Shown here: positions 34,806 through 44,818 of the stretch, in pieces
Numbering within the stretch: position 1 is the stretch's first letter
Layout of the letters: each line of letters starts with the position of its first letter
NCBI RefSeq assembly: GCF_002008315.2
Contig: NZ_MVDG02000001.1
Span: 2,418,001-2,482,000, forward strand
Length of the DNA stretch: 64,000 nt
Origin: Arthrobacter sp. KBS0703
Lineage (GTDB): Bacteria; Actinomycetota; Actinomycetes; Actinomycetales; Micrococcaceae
Reading direction: 5' to 3'
Position numbers and translations under genes: made by a program
The notes under the pieces: generated by a model
The model's input: the letters and a program-made list of their open reading frames with translations, nothing else
Told to the model about the DNA's origin: nothing
The model's database searches: none

Positions 34806-36155
34806 GATCCGGGTTTCCCCGGCGACCGCCGCCGCAGCCGCCAGCGCTCCGGTGTCCTCGACGTCGTCGGGCGTCACGGCAGCCTGGCCGCCGGTGCGGA
34901 TGCCGGTGGCCTTGACCACGAGGACGGCGATGAGCGTGGTGACGGGAATGGCCAGCACCAGGCCGATCGATCCCACCAGGGTGCGGATGACCTCCTCGGA
35001 CAGTTCGGCGCTGGTGAGCGCCTCGCCGAGCGGGCGGTCGTAGAGCATCACGATGATGAGGACGGGCAAGGCCGCGCCGGCGTATGCGAAGGCAATGGTG
35101 TACACGGTGGAGGCGATGTGGTCCCGGCCGATCCTCATCGCGGACGTGAACAGCTTGCGGGCGCTGGTGGCCGGCGCCAGTTCGTACAGTTCCCAGACCG
35201 CCGAGGACTGCGTGATGGTGACGTCGTTCAGGACGCCAAGGCCGGAAATGATGAGCCCGCACAGGATGATGCCGGAAATGGAGATGCTGCCCGAGATATT
35301 GGTCAGCGTGGCGGCATCGTGGTTCCCCACCCCGGCGAGGTTTGCCGCGTCCGTTGCCCAGGCCGCAAGCAGCGCCGTGATGCCCAGCCCGAATATGGTT
35401 CCCAGCAGGGCGGTGGACGTCCGCGCCGAGAAACCGTGCGCGAAGTACAGGACGCCGATCATGATCACCGTGGATCCCACCAGCGCCAGCAGGAGCGGCG
35501 GCTTCCCCTCGACGAGCCCGGGCAGCATGAAGCTCACCAGCACAAAGTAGGCGCCGACGAGGCCGATCAGGGCGCGGAGTCCGCGCCAGCGCGCCACCGC
35601 CACCACCACCAGGGCGTAGAGGACAGCCAGCAGGATGATGGGCATGGTCCGGACAAAGTCCACGAAGATGTAGGCCGGCGAACCCTGGGCAGCGGACGCG
35701 CCCTGGGCGTTGGAGAGGTTGAGGTAGCGGATGTTGTCGCCAACCCGCACGCCGTGGGATTTGGCGATGTCAGGGTTGATCACCACCTTGACCGGGTTGC
35801 CGCCCTTGTCCGGCTCGGTGAAGGCGAACGTGCACTGGGAGCCGCCGCCGTCCTGGGCGCCGCCCTGGGAACCCTGTTGCGGGTTCTGCGCCGTCGCCTG
35901 GCTGCAGCCCTCCGTGACGACCCGCTGGATCCGGCCGGTGTCAAAGCTGACGCCGGGGGCAGCGGCATACGGATTGGCGAGGGTCAGGCCCTCGCGGCTG
36001 CCGGACGGCCACAGCGCCGCCATGGCTGCGAGCGTCAGCAGGGTCAGCGGAATCAGCACCGCAGCCAGAATCCTGTTTGCCTTCCGGCGGGCGGCAATCT
36101 GTTCGGCGGTTGGCTCCGAATGCCCTGTGTGACCGTGGGAGTGACCTGAACCCAT
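34806..36155 (-). CDS. YibE/F-family membrane protein, 3' end broken by adapter
   Basis: A protein of 450 residues as read. The His-rich N-terminus (GHSHGHTGHSEP) is followed by one membrane helix (about 28-48), an extracytoplasmic domain (50-165) with two cysteines, and a YibE/F domain with about seven helices (165-425). The YibE/F domain has SAVWELYELAP and AFAYAGAALPVLIIVML. Reading ends in a TAG made by the adapter at 34786-34804, so the true C-terminus is missing or displaced. Function unknown. It sits upstream of dusB. Divergent from an alpha/beta hydrolase. Confidence 0.8.
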
Positions 36156-36238
36156 CAGCAGTTAGACCTCATGCTTGAACTCTACGGCGGGCACCATAGT
36201 GTTGATAAATAGACCACAGGAAGTCGGAGGACGCAGGA

Positions 36239-37012
36239 GTGAGCCAGCGCAGAACTGACCGGCGCGAGACGGTACCCGCAGCACTGCCGGAGGGAACGCC
36301 GTCGGAAGCTGTCCTGACCGTCCTGCACCCGGCCGGAACCACGCGGGGCGTGGCGCTGGTCCTGCACGGAGGCCGCTCGCACAGCTTCGAGCCGGTCGAG
36401 GCCCGCCATTTGAGCCCGGCCCGGATGGTGCCGTTTGCGCGGCATTTGCACCGGGCGGGGAAGGACCGGGGGCTGGCGGTATGGATCCTGCGGAACCGCG
36501 TGCGCGGCTGGAACGGCGACGAGATGTCACCGCTGAAGGACGCCCGCTGGGCCTTGGCGAAGATCCACGAAGCGCATCCCGGCCTCCCCGTGTACCTGCT
36601 GGGGCACTCGATGGGCGGCCTCACCGCAATCTGCGCGGCGGACGATCCCCAGGTGGACGCCGCGGTGGCACTGGCTCCGTGGCTCGATGACACCACGCCG
36701 GCCACGCCGCTGGCCGGGCGGAAGCTCCTGATCGTGCACGGCGACCAGGACCGCTGGACGAGCCCGGCGGCCTCACTGCGGTTCGCCCGACGCGCTGCCC
36801 AGGAGGCCGGGGTGGTGCAGTACGTGTCGCTCCGGGGCGCCGGGCACTTCATGTTCCGGCGCGTGCGGCTGTGGCACACGCTGGCCACGGGTTTCCTGAT
36901 GAAGGCCTTCACCGACAAGACCGGCGGGGCGGGGGCCAAGCCGTCCGCGCCGGCAGCTGCGCTGGATCGGATGCTGCCGCCCGCCGCCGGAAACGTTCCG
37001 GTGGTGTTGTGA
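36239..37012 (+). CDS. Alpha/beta-hydrolase, lysophospholipase-like
   Basis: A 257-residue serine hydrolase with nucleophile elbow GHSMGG, acid in HGDQDRW and histidine in GAGHFMF, so the triad is complete. GVALVLHGG forms the oxyanion region. The GTG at 36239 follows GGAGG by 8 bp. Its stop overlaps the GTG of the DUF1295 gene (GTGA), indicating co-translation. Substrate unknown. Confidence 0.82.
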   Translation: MSQRRTDRRETVPAALPEGTPSEAVLTVLHPAGTTRGVALVLHGGRSHSFEPVEARHLSPARMVPFARHLHRAGKDRGLAVWILRNRVRGWNGDEMSPLKDARWALAKIHEAHPGLPVYLLGHSMGGLTAICAADDPQVDAAVALAPWLDDTTPATPLAGRKLLIVHGDQDRWTSPAASLRFARRAAQEAGVVQYVSLRGAGHFMFRRVRLWHTLATGFLMKAFTDKTGGAGAKPSAPAAALDRMLPPAAGNVPVVL

Positions 37013-37809
37013 GCCCGTTCCCGCTGGAGGCGTTCCTGGCCGGTCTGCCGTGGACGGCGCTATCCGTCATCGTGGTGCTTGGCGTGACTTTTGCGGTGGC
37101 CGTGGCCCAGGGCCGGCACTCGGTCATGGACGTGGCGTGGGGGCCGGGATTCGTCGCCGTCGCGGCCGTCTCCTTTGCGTTGTCGGCCGGCGCGGGAGAT
37201 GACGCGAGGCGGCTGCTGCTCCTGGTCCTGACGGGGATCTGGGGGAGCCGGCTGGGCACGCATATCGGCCGGCGCGCCCGCGGCGGGCACGAGGATCCGC
37301 GCTATGCCGCTCTTCTGGAAGGCGCGCCCGGGCCGCGGAACGTCTACGCCCTCCGCCGGGTGTACCTGCCGCAGGGCACGGTGATGTTCTTCGTGTCCCT
37401 GACCGTGCAGGTGGGCATGTTCAGCACGGGGCCGCTGGGGGCGCTCGCCGTCGCCGGCGTGCTGTGCTGGCTGATCGGCTTCTTCTTTGAGGCCGTAGGC
37501 GACTGGCAGCTGGCGCGCTTCAAGGCGGACCCGTCCCGGCGTGGAACGGTGCTGGACACGGGGCTGTGGCGCTACACCCGCCACCCGAACTATTTCGGCG
37601 ACGCCGCCGTCTGGGCCGGGCTGTTCCTCATCGCGGCGGATTCCTGGCCGGGAATCCTCACGGTTCTCTCTCCCGCGCTGATGATCTGGACGCTGGCAGG
37701 CAAGACCGGCAAGCCGCTCACCGAAAAAGCCATGTCCGGCCGCCCCGGCTACCGCGAGTACGTGGAGTCCACGAGCGGCTTCATCCCCCGGCCGCCGCGG
37801 CGCCACTGA
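37009..37809 (+). CDS. DUF1295 membrane protein (steroid 5-alpha-reductase-like)
   Basis: A 266-residue protein with about six helices and the C-terminal methyltransferase/reductase-type motif GLWRYTRHPNYFGDA and GRPGYREYVESTSGFIP, typical of DUF1295. It starts at GTG 37009, overlapping the hydrolase stop. Members may act as NADPH-dependent reductases or isoprenyl-cysteine-methyltransferase relatives, but the substrate is not known. Confidence 0.85.
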   Translation: MSPFPLEAFLAGLPWTALSVIVVLGVTFAVAVAQGRHSVMDVAWGPGFVAVAAVSFALSAGAGDDARRLLLLVLTGIWGSRLGTHIGRRARGGHEDPRYAALLEGAPGPRNVYALRRVYLPQGTVMFFVSLTVQVGMFSTGPLGALAVAGVLCWLIGFFFEAVGDWQLARFKADPSRRGTVLDTGLWRYTRHPNYFGDAAVWAGLFLIAADSWPGILTVLSPALMIWTLAGKTGKPLTEKAMSGRPGYREYVESTSGFIPRPPRRH

Positions 37810-37865
37810 CTTCCGGCGCTAGGCTCCATAGGTACGCACACACTCAATGGAGAGGGATCCTTCCT

Positions 37866-39308
37866 GTGGCAGACAGAGTCCTGACAAGAAGTGAGATCGA
37901 CGAACGCGGCCTGGCCCGCCTGGCCCAGCGGCTGGCGGCATGGACGGAAAAGTGGTTCCCGGATGCCTACATCTTCGCGCTGGCCGGGGTGGTCCTCATT
38001 GCCGTGGCCGCCCTCGCCATCGGCGCCTCACCCCAGTCCATCGCCGATTCGTTCGGCAACGGCTTCTGGGACCTCACCGCCTTCACCCTCCAGATGGCCA
38101 TGGTTGTGCTGACCGGCTACGTCGTGGCAACGTCTCCGCCGGTGGCGAAGCTCATCAACAGGCTTGCGCTGGTTCCGTCGACGGCGCGGACCGCCGTGAG
38201 CTTCGTGGCGATGCTCTCCATGTCCGTTTCCTTCCTCAACTGGGGCCTCAGCCTCATCTTTGGCGGACTGCTGGCGCGTGCCATCGCCCGCCGCAAGGAC
38301 CTGTCCGTGGACTACCGGGCGCTCGGCGCGGCCGCCTTCATGGGCCTCGGTGCCGTGTGGGCACTCGGGCTGTCATCCTCGGCCGCGCAGCTGCAGGCCA
38401 CGGCCGCCTCTCTGCCGCCGGCCCTCCTGAAGATCACCGGCGTCCTGGACTTCGGCACCACCATCTTCACGTGGCAGTCGCTGCTCACCCTGGCCATCCT
38501 GATGGCGCTCACCACGGTCATCGCCCATTTCTCGGCGCCGCGCGGCGCCGCCGTGCGCACGGCCGAGGACCTCGGTGTGGACCTCGACGACGATCTCACT
38601 GAACCGGCGCCGCGGTCGCGGCCGGGCGAATGGCTGGAATACAGCATGATCCTGCCGATCCTCGCCGGACTCCTGACCCTGGGCTGGCTGGTGTCGCAGT
38701 TCCTCACCAAGCCGTTCCTGACCGTGGTGAGCAGCCTCAACGGATACCTGCTGGTGTTCCTCATCCTGGGGCTTGTGCTGCACCGCACTCCGCGGAACTT
38801 CCTGCAGGCGGTGACCAAGGCCGTGCCCGCGACGGCCGGCATCCTCGTGCAGTTTCCGCTGTACGCAGCCATGGCGGCCATCCTCACGAAGGCGACCGGC
38901 AACGGCGGCATGTCCCTCTCGGCGCACCTGGCCGAATTCTTCTCGGACATCGGCGGCGGCGGCGCGTTCGCCGTCGTGATTGCCCTCTACACCGCCGTGC
39001 TGGGGCTGTTTGTTCCCTCCGGCGGCGGCAAGTGGCTGGTGGAGGCGCCATACGTCATGCAGGCGGCCACGGATGTGAACATGAACCTGGGCTGGACCGT
39101 CCAGATCTACAACATCGCCGAGGCCCTGCCCAACCTGGTCAACCCGTTCTTCATGCTGCCGCTGCTCGCGGTGCTCAAGCTGCGGGCCCGGGACCTGGTG
39201 GGCTTCACGTTCCTGCAGTTCGTGTTCCACCTGCCCGTGGTGCTCCTGCTCGTGTGGCTGCTGGGAATGACGTTCGGCTTCGTTCCCCCGGTAATCCCGA
39301 GCAAGTAG
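37866..39308 (+). CDS. atoE: Short-chain fatty acid transporter, AtoE family
   Basis: A 480-residue permease with about 12 helices. AtoE features include MSVSFLNWGLSLIFGGLLAR, GLFVPSGGGKWLVEAPYV and PFFMLPLLAVLKL. The GTG at 37866 is preferred, with GAGAGGG about 8 bp upstream. It probably imports acetoacetate, butyrate or similar. No acetoacetate-metabolism genes are adjacent. A terminator follows. Confidence 0.87.
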   Translation: MADRVLTRSEIDERGLARLAQRLAAWTEKWFPDAYIFALAGVVLIAVAALAIGASPQSIADSFGNGFWDLTAFTLQMAMVVLTGYVVATSPPVAKLINRLALVPSTARTAVSFVAMLSMSVSFLNWGLSLIFGGLLARAIARRKDLSVDYRALGAAAFMGLGAVWALGLSSSAAQLQATAASLPPALLKITGVLDFGTTIFTWQSLLTLAILMALTTVIAHFSAPRGAAVRTAEDLGVDLDDDLTEPAPRSRPGEWLEYSMILPILAGLLTLGWLVSQFLTKPFLTVVSSLNGYLLVFLILGLVLHRTPRNFLQAVTKAVPATAGILVQFPLYAAMAAILTKATGNGGMSLSAHLAEFFSDIGGGGAFAVVIALYTAVLGLFVPSGGGKWLVEAPYVMQAATDVNMNLGWTVQIYNIAEALPNLVNPFFMLPLLAVLKLRARDLVGFTFLQFVFHLPVVLLLVWLLGMTFGFVPPVIPSK

Positions 39309-39320
39309 CTGTTAACCAAA

Positions 39321-39367
39321 CTGACCCGCAGCAGCCACCGTTGGAAACGGTCACTACTGCGGGTCAG
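39321..39367. terminator. Two-part hairpin between convergent atoE and GNAT genes
   Basis: Outer arms CTGACCCGCAG and CTGCGGGTCAG enclose an inner hairpin ACCGTT-GGAA-ACGGT. It lies between convergent genes and can stop both. No long T-tract is seen. Confidence 0.7.
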
Positions 39368-39379
39368 CGGGGTTAAGGG

Positions 39380-40348
39380 CTAGGCCGGGTCGGAGACGAC
39401 GAACGTCTCGGACCCCTGGCGACGGGCCTTGCCGGATTCCATCAGGGGTTCGACGACGGCGCGCAGCGCTGTCATGGAGTCGTCCAGTTCCATCAGGACC
39501 GGGTACTGGTATGCGATGAGGGCCAGGAGATCGCGGACCGCGGCCTGGGCCTCGTCCGGGTCCAGCTCCGGCTCATGGCCGAGGAACACATCCGAGGGAT
39601 GGTCCGAGCTGCCTTGCGCATAGCTGACGGCGAACGCCTGCAGCCTGCCCTTCTTCGATGCCGGCACGCCCTGGCCGAAGGCGCTGGCCTTCGGGGCCCG
39701 CAGCACAATCGCGCCGTGGGCGCCGCTGAGGTCGTCCAGGAACAGCCGCTGCACCGTGGCGACGCTCAGGTCGCCCGGGCTGTCCCAGCCGTGCACGGCG
39801 GTGTAGTACCTGCCCACCACGTCGGAGAGCTCCACCGAACCGGTGGCCAGATCCTCGATGCGCTCCGACGCCGCTTCCTCGGAACCGTCCCCGAAGACGG
39901 GGAGCTTCAGCGCGGCCGGCTCCACCACCACGAGCTGCGAGCGCTGGATGGGAGCGAGCCCGGCCGCCTCCGCGAAGGCCGCGCCGGGAGTGCCCGGCTC
40001 CACCTTGCACCGCAGCTTGGAAACGCCCGACGCCGACCCTTCAGCCTCGCGCCGGAGCATGACCAGCAGGGTGGAACCTATGCCGGTGCGGCGGTGGTCC
40101 CGCGCCACCTCGATGTAGGCCCAAAGGCGCTCCGGGTGCAGCGACGCCTCGTGGACCACGCCGGCAGCCACCGGGATGGCGACGCCGTCAACAACGTCCT
40201 CGGCCACGATGCAGCGGCGCCAGGGAGAGTTGCCGGACGGTGCCAGCGTTCCGCGGAACTGTCCGGCCTGGACGGTTTCCGGGTCTCCCCAGACCTCCAG
40301 CAGCGCGAGGTCGTCGCCCTCGCGCCATTCACGGTATTGGATCGCCAC
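39380..40348 (-). CDS. GNAT-family N-acetyltransferase
   Basis: A 322-residue protein. Residues about 1-150 form a GNAT domain with the acetyl-CoA loop RRTGIGSTLL. The C-terminal half looks like a second, degenerate GNAT-type or related domain without that loop. Its ATG is 2 bp after the glyS stop, so it is co-transcribed with glycyl-tRNA synthetase. The acceptor is unknown. Confidence 0.75.
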   Translation of the reverse strand: MAIQYREWREGDDLALLEVWGDPETVQAGQFRGTLAPSGNSPWRRCIVAEDVVDGVAIPVAAGVVHEASLHPERLWAYIEVARDHRRTGIGSTLLVMLRREAEGSASGVSKLRCKVEPGTPGAAFAEAAGLAPIQRSQLVVVEPAALKLPVFGDGSEEAASERIEDLATGSVELSDVVGRYYTAVHGWDSPGDLSVATVQRLFLDDLSGAHGAIVLRAPKASAFGQGVPASKKGRLQAFAVSYAQGSSDHPSDVFLGHEPELDPDEAQAAVRDLLALIAYQYPVLMELDDSMTALRAVVEPLMESGKARRQGSETFVVSDPA

Positions 40349-40350
40349 GC

Positions 40351-41736
40351 CTAGGCGCCGATCAGCCGTGCGGCCAGGTAGCCCTCCACCTTGTCCAGGG
40401 AGACACGCTCCTGGCTCATGGTGTCGCGCTCACGGATGGTGACGGCCTGGTCGTCGAGGGTGTCGAAGTCCACCGTGATGCAGAACGGGGTACCGATTTC
40501 GTCCTGGCGGCGGTAGCGGCGGCCGATCGCGCCGGCGTCGTCGAAATCGATGTTCCAGTTCTTGCGGAGCTGGGTGCCGAGGGCCTTGGCCTTCGGCGAG
40601 AGGTCCTCGTTGCGGCTCAGCGGAAGCACGGCGGCCTTGACCGGTGCGAGCCGCGGGTCCAGCTTGAGCACGGTGCGGACGTCCACGCCGCCCTTGGCGT
40701 TGGGTGCCTCGTCCTCGGTGTACGCATCGATCAGGAAGGCCATGAACGACCGGGTCAGGCCGGCAGCAGGCTCGATCACGTACGGCGTGTAGCGCTCGTT
40801 CGTGGCCTGGTTGAAGTAGCTCAGGTCAGTGCCCGAGGCCTTGGCGTGCGTGGTGAGGTCGAAGTCCGTGCGGTTGGCGATGCCTTCGAGCTCGCCCCAC
40901 TCGGAGCCCTGGAAACCGAAGCGGTACTCGATGTCCGTGGTGCCCTTGGAGTAATGGCTGAGCTTGTCCAGCGGGTGCTCGAAGAAACGGAGGTTGTCCT
41001 CGCGGATGCCCAGGCCGGTGTACCAGTCCATGCGCTCCTTCATCCAGTACTGGTGCCACTGCTCGTCCGTGCCGGGCTCGACGAAGAATTCCATCTCCAT
41101 CTGCTCGAACTCGCGGGTGCGGAAGATGAAGTTTCCGGGCGTGATCTCGTTGCGGAAGGACTTGCCGATCTGGCCGATGCCGAACGGCGGCTTCTTGCGC
41201 GACGTGGTGAGCACGTTGTTGAAGTTCACGAAGATGCCCTGGGCCGTCTCGGGCCGCAGGTAGTGCAGGCCCTCGTCGCTGGCCACGGGGCCGAGGAAGG
41301 TCTTCAGGAGCCCGGAGAACTCCTGCGGTTCGGTCCATTCGCCGCGGGTGCCGCAGTTGGCGCAGGCGATGTCCTTGAGGCCGTTTTCAGCCGGCCGACC
41401 CTTCTTTTCCTCGTACTCTTCCTCGAGGTGGTCGGCGCGGTAGCGCTTGTGGCAGGAGAGGCACTCAACGAGCGGATCGGAGAAGACATCCACGTGGCCG
41501 GATGCTTCCCAGACCTGGCGGGGAAGGATCACGGAGGAATCCAGGCCAACCACGTCCTCGCGGCCGCGCACCACGGACTGCCACCACTGGCGCTTGATGT
41601 TTTCCTTCAGCTCGGCACCGAGGGGGCCGTAGTCCCAGGCGGAACGCGAGCCTCCGTAGATCTCGCCGGCCTGGAATACGAAGCCCCTCCGCTTGGAGAG
41701 GGAGATGACCTGGTCGAGGACGGATTTTGCTGCCAT
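40351..41736 (-). CDS. glyS: Glycine-tRNA ligase (alpha2 type)
   Basis: A 461-residue class II synthetase of the dimeric type used by actinobacteria. Motif 2 is in [16 protein letters not shown] (RTREF). Motif 3 is [14 protein letters not shown]. Anticodon-binding domain is at the C-terminus. Two CxxC pairs near residues 98 and 120 (CLSCHK, CANCGT) suggest a bound zinc. The ATG at 41736 ([12 protein letters not shown]) follows GGAG by 6-7 bp. The longer upstream reading is not conserved in character. Confidence 0.96.
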   Translation of the reverse strand: MAAKSVLDQVISLSKRRGFVFQAGEIYGGSRSAWDYGPLGAELKENIKRQWWQSVVRGREDVVGLDSSVILPRQVWEASGHVDVFSDPLVECLSCHKRYRADHLEEEYEEKKGRPAENGLKDIACANCGTRGEWTEPQEFSGLLKTFLGPVASDEGLHYLRPETAQGIFVNFNNVLTTSRKKPPFGIGQIGKSFRNEITPGNFIFRTREFEQMEMEFFVEPGTDEQWHQYWMKERMDWYTGLGIREDNLRFFEHPLDKLSHYSKGTTDIEYRFGFQGSEWGELEGIANRTDFDLTTHAKASGTDLSYFNQATNERYTPYVIEPAAGLTRSFMAFLIDAYTEDEAPNAKGGVDVRTVLKLDPRLAPVKAAVLPLSRNEDLSPKAKALGTQLRKNWNIDFDDAGAIGRRYRRQDEIGTPFCITVDFDTLDDQAVTIRERDTMSQERVSLDKVEGYLAARLIGA

Positions 41737-41870
41737 GGGAACTCCAATTTCTACAGGGCCGCTGGGTGCGGTCCGCGGTTTCTGGCCCCGGAACCCCGGC
41801 TGGTTGCCGGGCGGGGGGGTGTGCGAAGGGAAGAATGTGCAGAAAGCTGCGTGTCCTAGCCTACCGGGCG

Positions 41871-42845
41871 CTACCTCCGAAAGGCGCCCCGCGGCCACGG
41901 CAGGGTTGCGACGACGATGGCCGCCAGGGTCAGCAGTGTCCCGAGCACCGTGGGCACTTCCACCACGGTGCCGGGGGCGGGAACCAGCAGATCAAGGCCC
42001 AGCGAGCCCAGGAGCTGGCCGGCGATCATGCCGAGCCCGGTCACTAGCACTCCGAGGCTGCGCACCAGCAGGGCACCGACTCCGATGAAGACGCATCCCA
42101 TGGGGCCGCCGAGGTAATACCACCACTCCCCCGGCAGCGGGTTGCCCGCACCGGCGATCGCCAGCTTCACGAGCAACGCCGTCCACAGCACGAAGCCGCC
42201 GGCGATGAAGTTCACCAGGGTTGCCGCGATCGGCGTGCCGTAGTGCATGGTGGCAGTGCCGTTCATCGCCTGCTGGAAGCTCATGAGGAAGCCGGCCGCC
42301 ACGGGAAGGAACACCAGGAGGATGAGCTGGGCGGGGTCGCTGGCGGCGCCGGAGGCCCCGAAGCGCGGCGACACTGCCCACGCCACAGCCGCGATCGTGA
42401 GGACGCAGCCGATGACGCGGATGCCCGTCACGGCCTTCTTGCCCCCCGGGCCTATTCCCAGCCGGTCCACGAGCAGCCCGCTGACGGTCTGCCCCGTGAC
42501 AGTGGACACGGTGAACAGCGCGACCCCCAGCAGGCCGATCGTGAAGGACTGCGCGAAGACGAAGAAGGCACCGATGCCTCCGGCCAAGGCGTAATACGGC
42601 GGGAAGCGCCGTTCGCGCAGGGCCGGCAGGATCCGGCGGAGGCCGGCCCGTCCGCGCGGCAGGATCAGGGACACAAGGATCATCACGGCCAGGCCGGTGC
42701 TGAAACTGACCACGGCGGCGGCGATGCCGTCTCCGAGGCGGGCACCCAGGGCACCGTTGATCCGTCCCTGGACGGGGATGGCCAGGCCGGCGGCCACGGC
42801 CATTGGAAGGCCCGCGGCAAGCGGAAGCCGGGGTGCATGGGTCAT
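41871..42845 (-). CDS. DMT-family transporter of the YdcZ/DUF606 type
   Basis: A 324-residue protein with about ten helices in two repeated halves, each beginning with a similar segment ([20 protein letters not shown] and [20 protein letters not shown]), as in fused DUF606 transporters. The ATG at 42845 has AAGG 8 bp upstream. A GTG three codons earlier is possible. Substrate unknown. Divergent from the S4-domain gene. Confidence 0.83.
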   Translation of the reverse strand: MTHAPRLPLAAGLPMAVAAGLAIPVQGRINGALGARLGDGIAAAVVSFSTGLAVMILVSLILPRGRAGLRRILPALRERRFPPYYALAGGIGAFFVFAQSFTIGLLGVALFTVSTVTGQTVSGLLVDRLGIGPGGKKAVTGIRVIGCVLTIAAVAWAVSPRFGASGAASDPAQLILLVFLPVAAGFLMSFQQAMNGTATMHYGTPIAATLVNFIAGGFVLWTALLVKLAIAGAGNPLPGEWWYYLGGPMGCVFIGVGALLVRSLGVLVTGLGMIAGQLLGSLGLDLLVPAPGTVVEVPTVLGTLLTLAAIVVATLPWPRGAFRR

Positions 42846-42878
42846 TGGATTCACCTTACGTCAGGCATCATTACTGGT

Positions 42879-43112
42879 ATGAGCAACCAGGAAATCGAAG
42901 AGATCCCCATCCGCGACGCCATGATCCGTCTGGGCCAGCTCCTGAAGCTCGCCAACCTCGTGGAGGACGGCGTGGAGGCCGCGGAGCTGATCAAGAACGG
43001 CCTGGTGAAGGTCAACGGCGAGATCGACGACCGCCGCGGCCGGCAGCTTCACGACGGCGACACGGTCACCGTCAACGGCCAGACCGTCCGGGTCAGTGCG
43101 CCAGCGGCGTAA
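42879..43112 (+). CDS. S4-domain RNA-binding protein
   Basis: A 77-residue protein that is almost entirely an S4 domain: IRLGQLLKLANLVEDG, AAELIKNGLVKVNGEID, RRGRQLHDGDTV. It resembles YbcJ/RluB-leader type proteins that bind structured RNA on the ribosome. No Shine-Dalgarno is visible before the ATG, so it may be leaderless. Confidence 0.88.
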   Translation: MSNQEIEEIPIRDAMIRLGQLLKLANLVEDGVEAAELIKNGLVKVNGEIDDRRGRQLHDGDTVTVNGQTVRVSAPAA

Positions 43113-43189
43113 CGCGGCTGCAGAGGGGGCTGTGTAGGGGGCAAAGCTGGGCCGGCCACGGTGAATGAGGCGCCGTGGCCGGCGCAGGT

Positions 43190-43840
43190 TTACTTGTTCA
43201 GCACCTCATGGGTGAGGAACTCGGACACGTGGCCGATCTCCTGGGCGTTGATGCCGTGCCACATCCCCGTGTAGAGCACCTTGGTCAGCTTCACGTGGTT
43301 CCGGACCCACCCCATCGTGTACTCGATCTTGTCCGGTGTGATGACCGGGTCCTGCTGGTCCCGGCCCCAGAAGAGGGGCACGGTGCCGTCGAGCTCGGCG
43401 TCACGGAACTCGCCGTCGACGCCCGCGTTGACCACAAAGCCTGAAAGCCCGACGACGGCGGCGAAGTCCGCGGGGCGCTGCCGCAGCAGCGTGGTGGCCA
43501 TCGCCATTCCCATGGAGAAGCCGAGGAGCGTCACGGACGGGTGGTTCGCCCTGACGGTGTCGAGCCAGTCGAGGACGTATCCGGAGGCGGCCTTGACCGC
43601 GTCGACGGAGTAGTCGGCCGTGCCGGTCAGCGGGAACCAGGAGAAGCCCGGCCCCATGGCGATGGGCGCGCGGACGGAAGCCACGGCAAACTCGTCCGGG
43701 AGCATGTCCGCCAGGCTGAGCAAGTCCTGCTCGTTCGCTCCGTAGCCGTGCAGCAGGACCAACAGGGGCTTGCCGGCCCGTGCCTCCTCGGGCTCGGACC
43801 ACAGAACGACGGGGGCAGGAAAGGAGTCGGCAAAAGTCAT
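43190..43840 (-). CDS. Phospholipase/carboxylesterase-family alpha/beta hydrolase
   Basis: A 216-residue hydrolase with LLHGYGANEQDLL, nucleophile GFSMGMAMA, acid in RDQQDPVI and histidine near WHGINAQE. The triad is complete. The ATG at 43840 (MTFADSFPA) is used. The longer reading would run through the operator. A GTTA-N8-TAAC palindrome ends 15 bp upstream. Divergent from an SGNH hydrolase. Confidence 0.82.
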   Translation of the reverse strand: MTFADSFPAPVVLWSEPEEARAGKPLLVLLHGYGANEQDLLSLADMLPDEFAVASVRAPIAMGPGFSWFPLTGTADYSVDAVKAASGYVLDWLDTVRANHPSVTLLGFSMGMAMATTLLRQRPADFAAVVGLSGFVVNAGVDGEFRDAELDGTVPLFWGRDQQDPVITPDKIEYTMGWVRNHVKLTKVLYTGMWHGINAQEIGHVSEFLTHEVLNK

Positions 43841-43855
43841 GGCTCCATTCTTGCA

Positions 43856-43871
43856 GTTACCCGCCAGTAAC
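43856..43871. promoter_or_regulatory. GTTA-N8-TAAC palindrome before the esterase gene
   Basis: GTTACCCGCCAGTAAC lies 15-31 bp before the esterase start. It matches the minus-strand form of the site before the acyl-CoA dehydrogenase (GTTACTCACCAGTAAC) at 14 of 16 bases. The same TetR-type regulator may bind both. Confidence 0.55.
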
Positions 43872-43934
43872 AACCTACGGTGGCGTAGCTTGGCAGGGAC
43901 AAGGCAGGATGTGAGGGTGAGCGGAGCCGAATCG

Positions 43935-44786
43935 ATGCAGAATCCCCAAGGACCTCCCGGCCGCCACCCGTGGAGCCGCTATGTCGCCATGGGAGACTCC
44001 TTCACCGAAGGAATCGGTGATCCCGAACCGAGCAGCCCGGGCGGCTACCGGGGGTGGGCCGACCGCGTGGCGGAGGAGCTGGGGCGCGGCCACGACGACT
44101 TTGCGTACGCCAACCTGGCCGTGCGGGGCCGCCTGCTCCAGCAGGTCATCGACCAGCAGCTCGCCCCCTGCCTGGCCCTCAAACCCGATCTCGTGACGCT
44201 CTCCGCCGGAGGCAACGACCTCATCCGCCCTGGCGGGGACCCCGATACCCTGGCCGAACGGCTCGACCCCGTCGTGCAGATCCTGACGATGAGCGGCGCG
44301 ACGGTGGTCCTGTTCAACGGCCCCGACACCGGTTCGTCCGTGCTTGGCCGGATCCGCAGCAAGGTGGCCATCTATAACGAGAACCTCCGCACCATCGCCG
44401 CCCGGCATGACGCCATCATCGCCGACATGTGGTCCCTCCGTCAGCTGAAGGACCCGCAGATGTGGGACGAGGACCGCCTGCACTTTTCGCCACTCGGCCA
44501 CCACACCATTGCGGCAATGGTGCTCGAGGCCCTCAACGTCCAGCACAGTCTTGAGCCGCTGGCCGCCAAGCCGCTGCCCCCGCGCAGCTGGCGTGAGGCC
44601 CGCACCGGAGACCTCGTCTGGGCACGGGAGTACTTTGTGCCCTGGGTGGTCCGGCGCCTGCGCCACCGCTCCTCCGGAGACGGCATCACCCCGAAGCGCC
44701 CCACCCCGGGACCCGTGTTTGGTCCGGGGGTTCCGCTGGGTTCCGGCGAAGGCCCCCTGGGCTCGGAGGACGCGGTCCGGCAGTAG
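43935..44786 (+). CDS. SGNH/GDSL hydrolase
   Basis: A 283-residue lipase/esterase-like enzyme. Block I GDSFTEGIGD carries the serine, block III is SAGGNDLIR, and block V DRLHFSPLGHH carries Asp and His, so it is probably active. No signal peptide. ATG 43935 has GGAG 8 bp before it. GTG at 43917 or 43911 would add a few residues. The C-terminal 40 residues are Pro/Gly-rich and probably disordered. Confidence 0.83.
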   Translation: MQNPQGPPGRHPWSRYVAMGDSFTEGIGDPEPSSPGGYRGWADRVAEELGRGHDDFAYANLAVRGRLLQQVIDQQLAPCLALKPDLVTLSAGGNDLIRPGGDPDTLAERLDPVVQILTMSGATVVLFNGPDTGSSVLGRIRSKVAIYNENLRTIAARHDAIIADMWSLRQLKDPQMWDEDRLHFSPLGHHTIAAMVLEALNVQHSLEPLAAKPLPPRSWREARTGDLVWAREYFVPWVVRRLRHRSSGDGITPKRPTPGPVFGPGVPLGSGEGPLGSEDAVRQ

Positions 44787-44818
44787 CAGCGGGCTGCGCG
44801 TAAGGAGCGACGGCGGAG

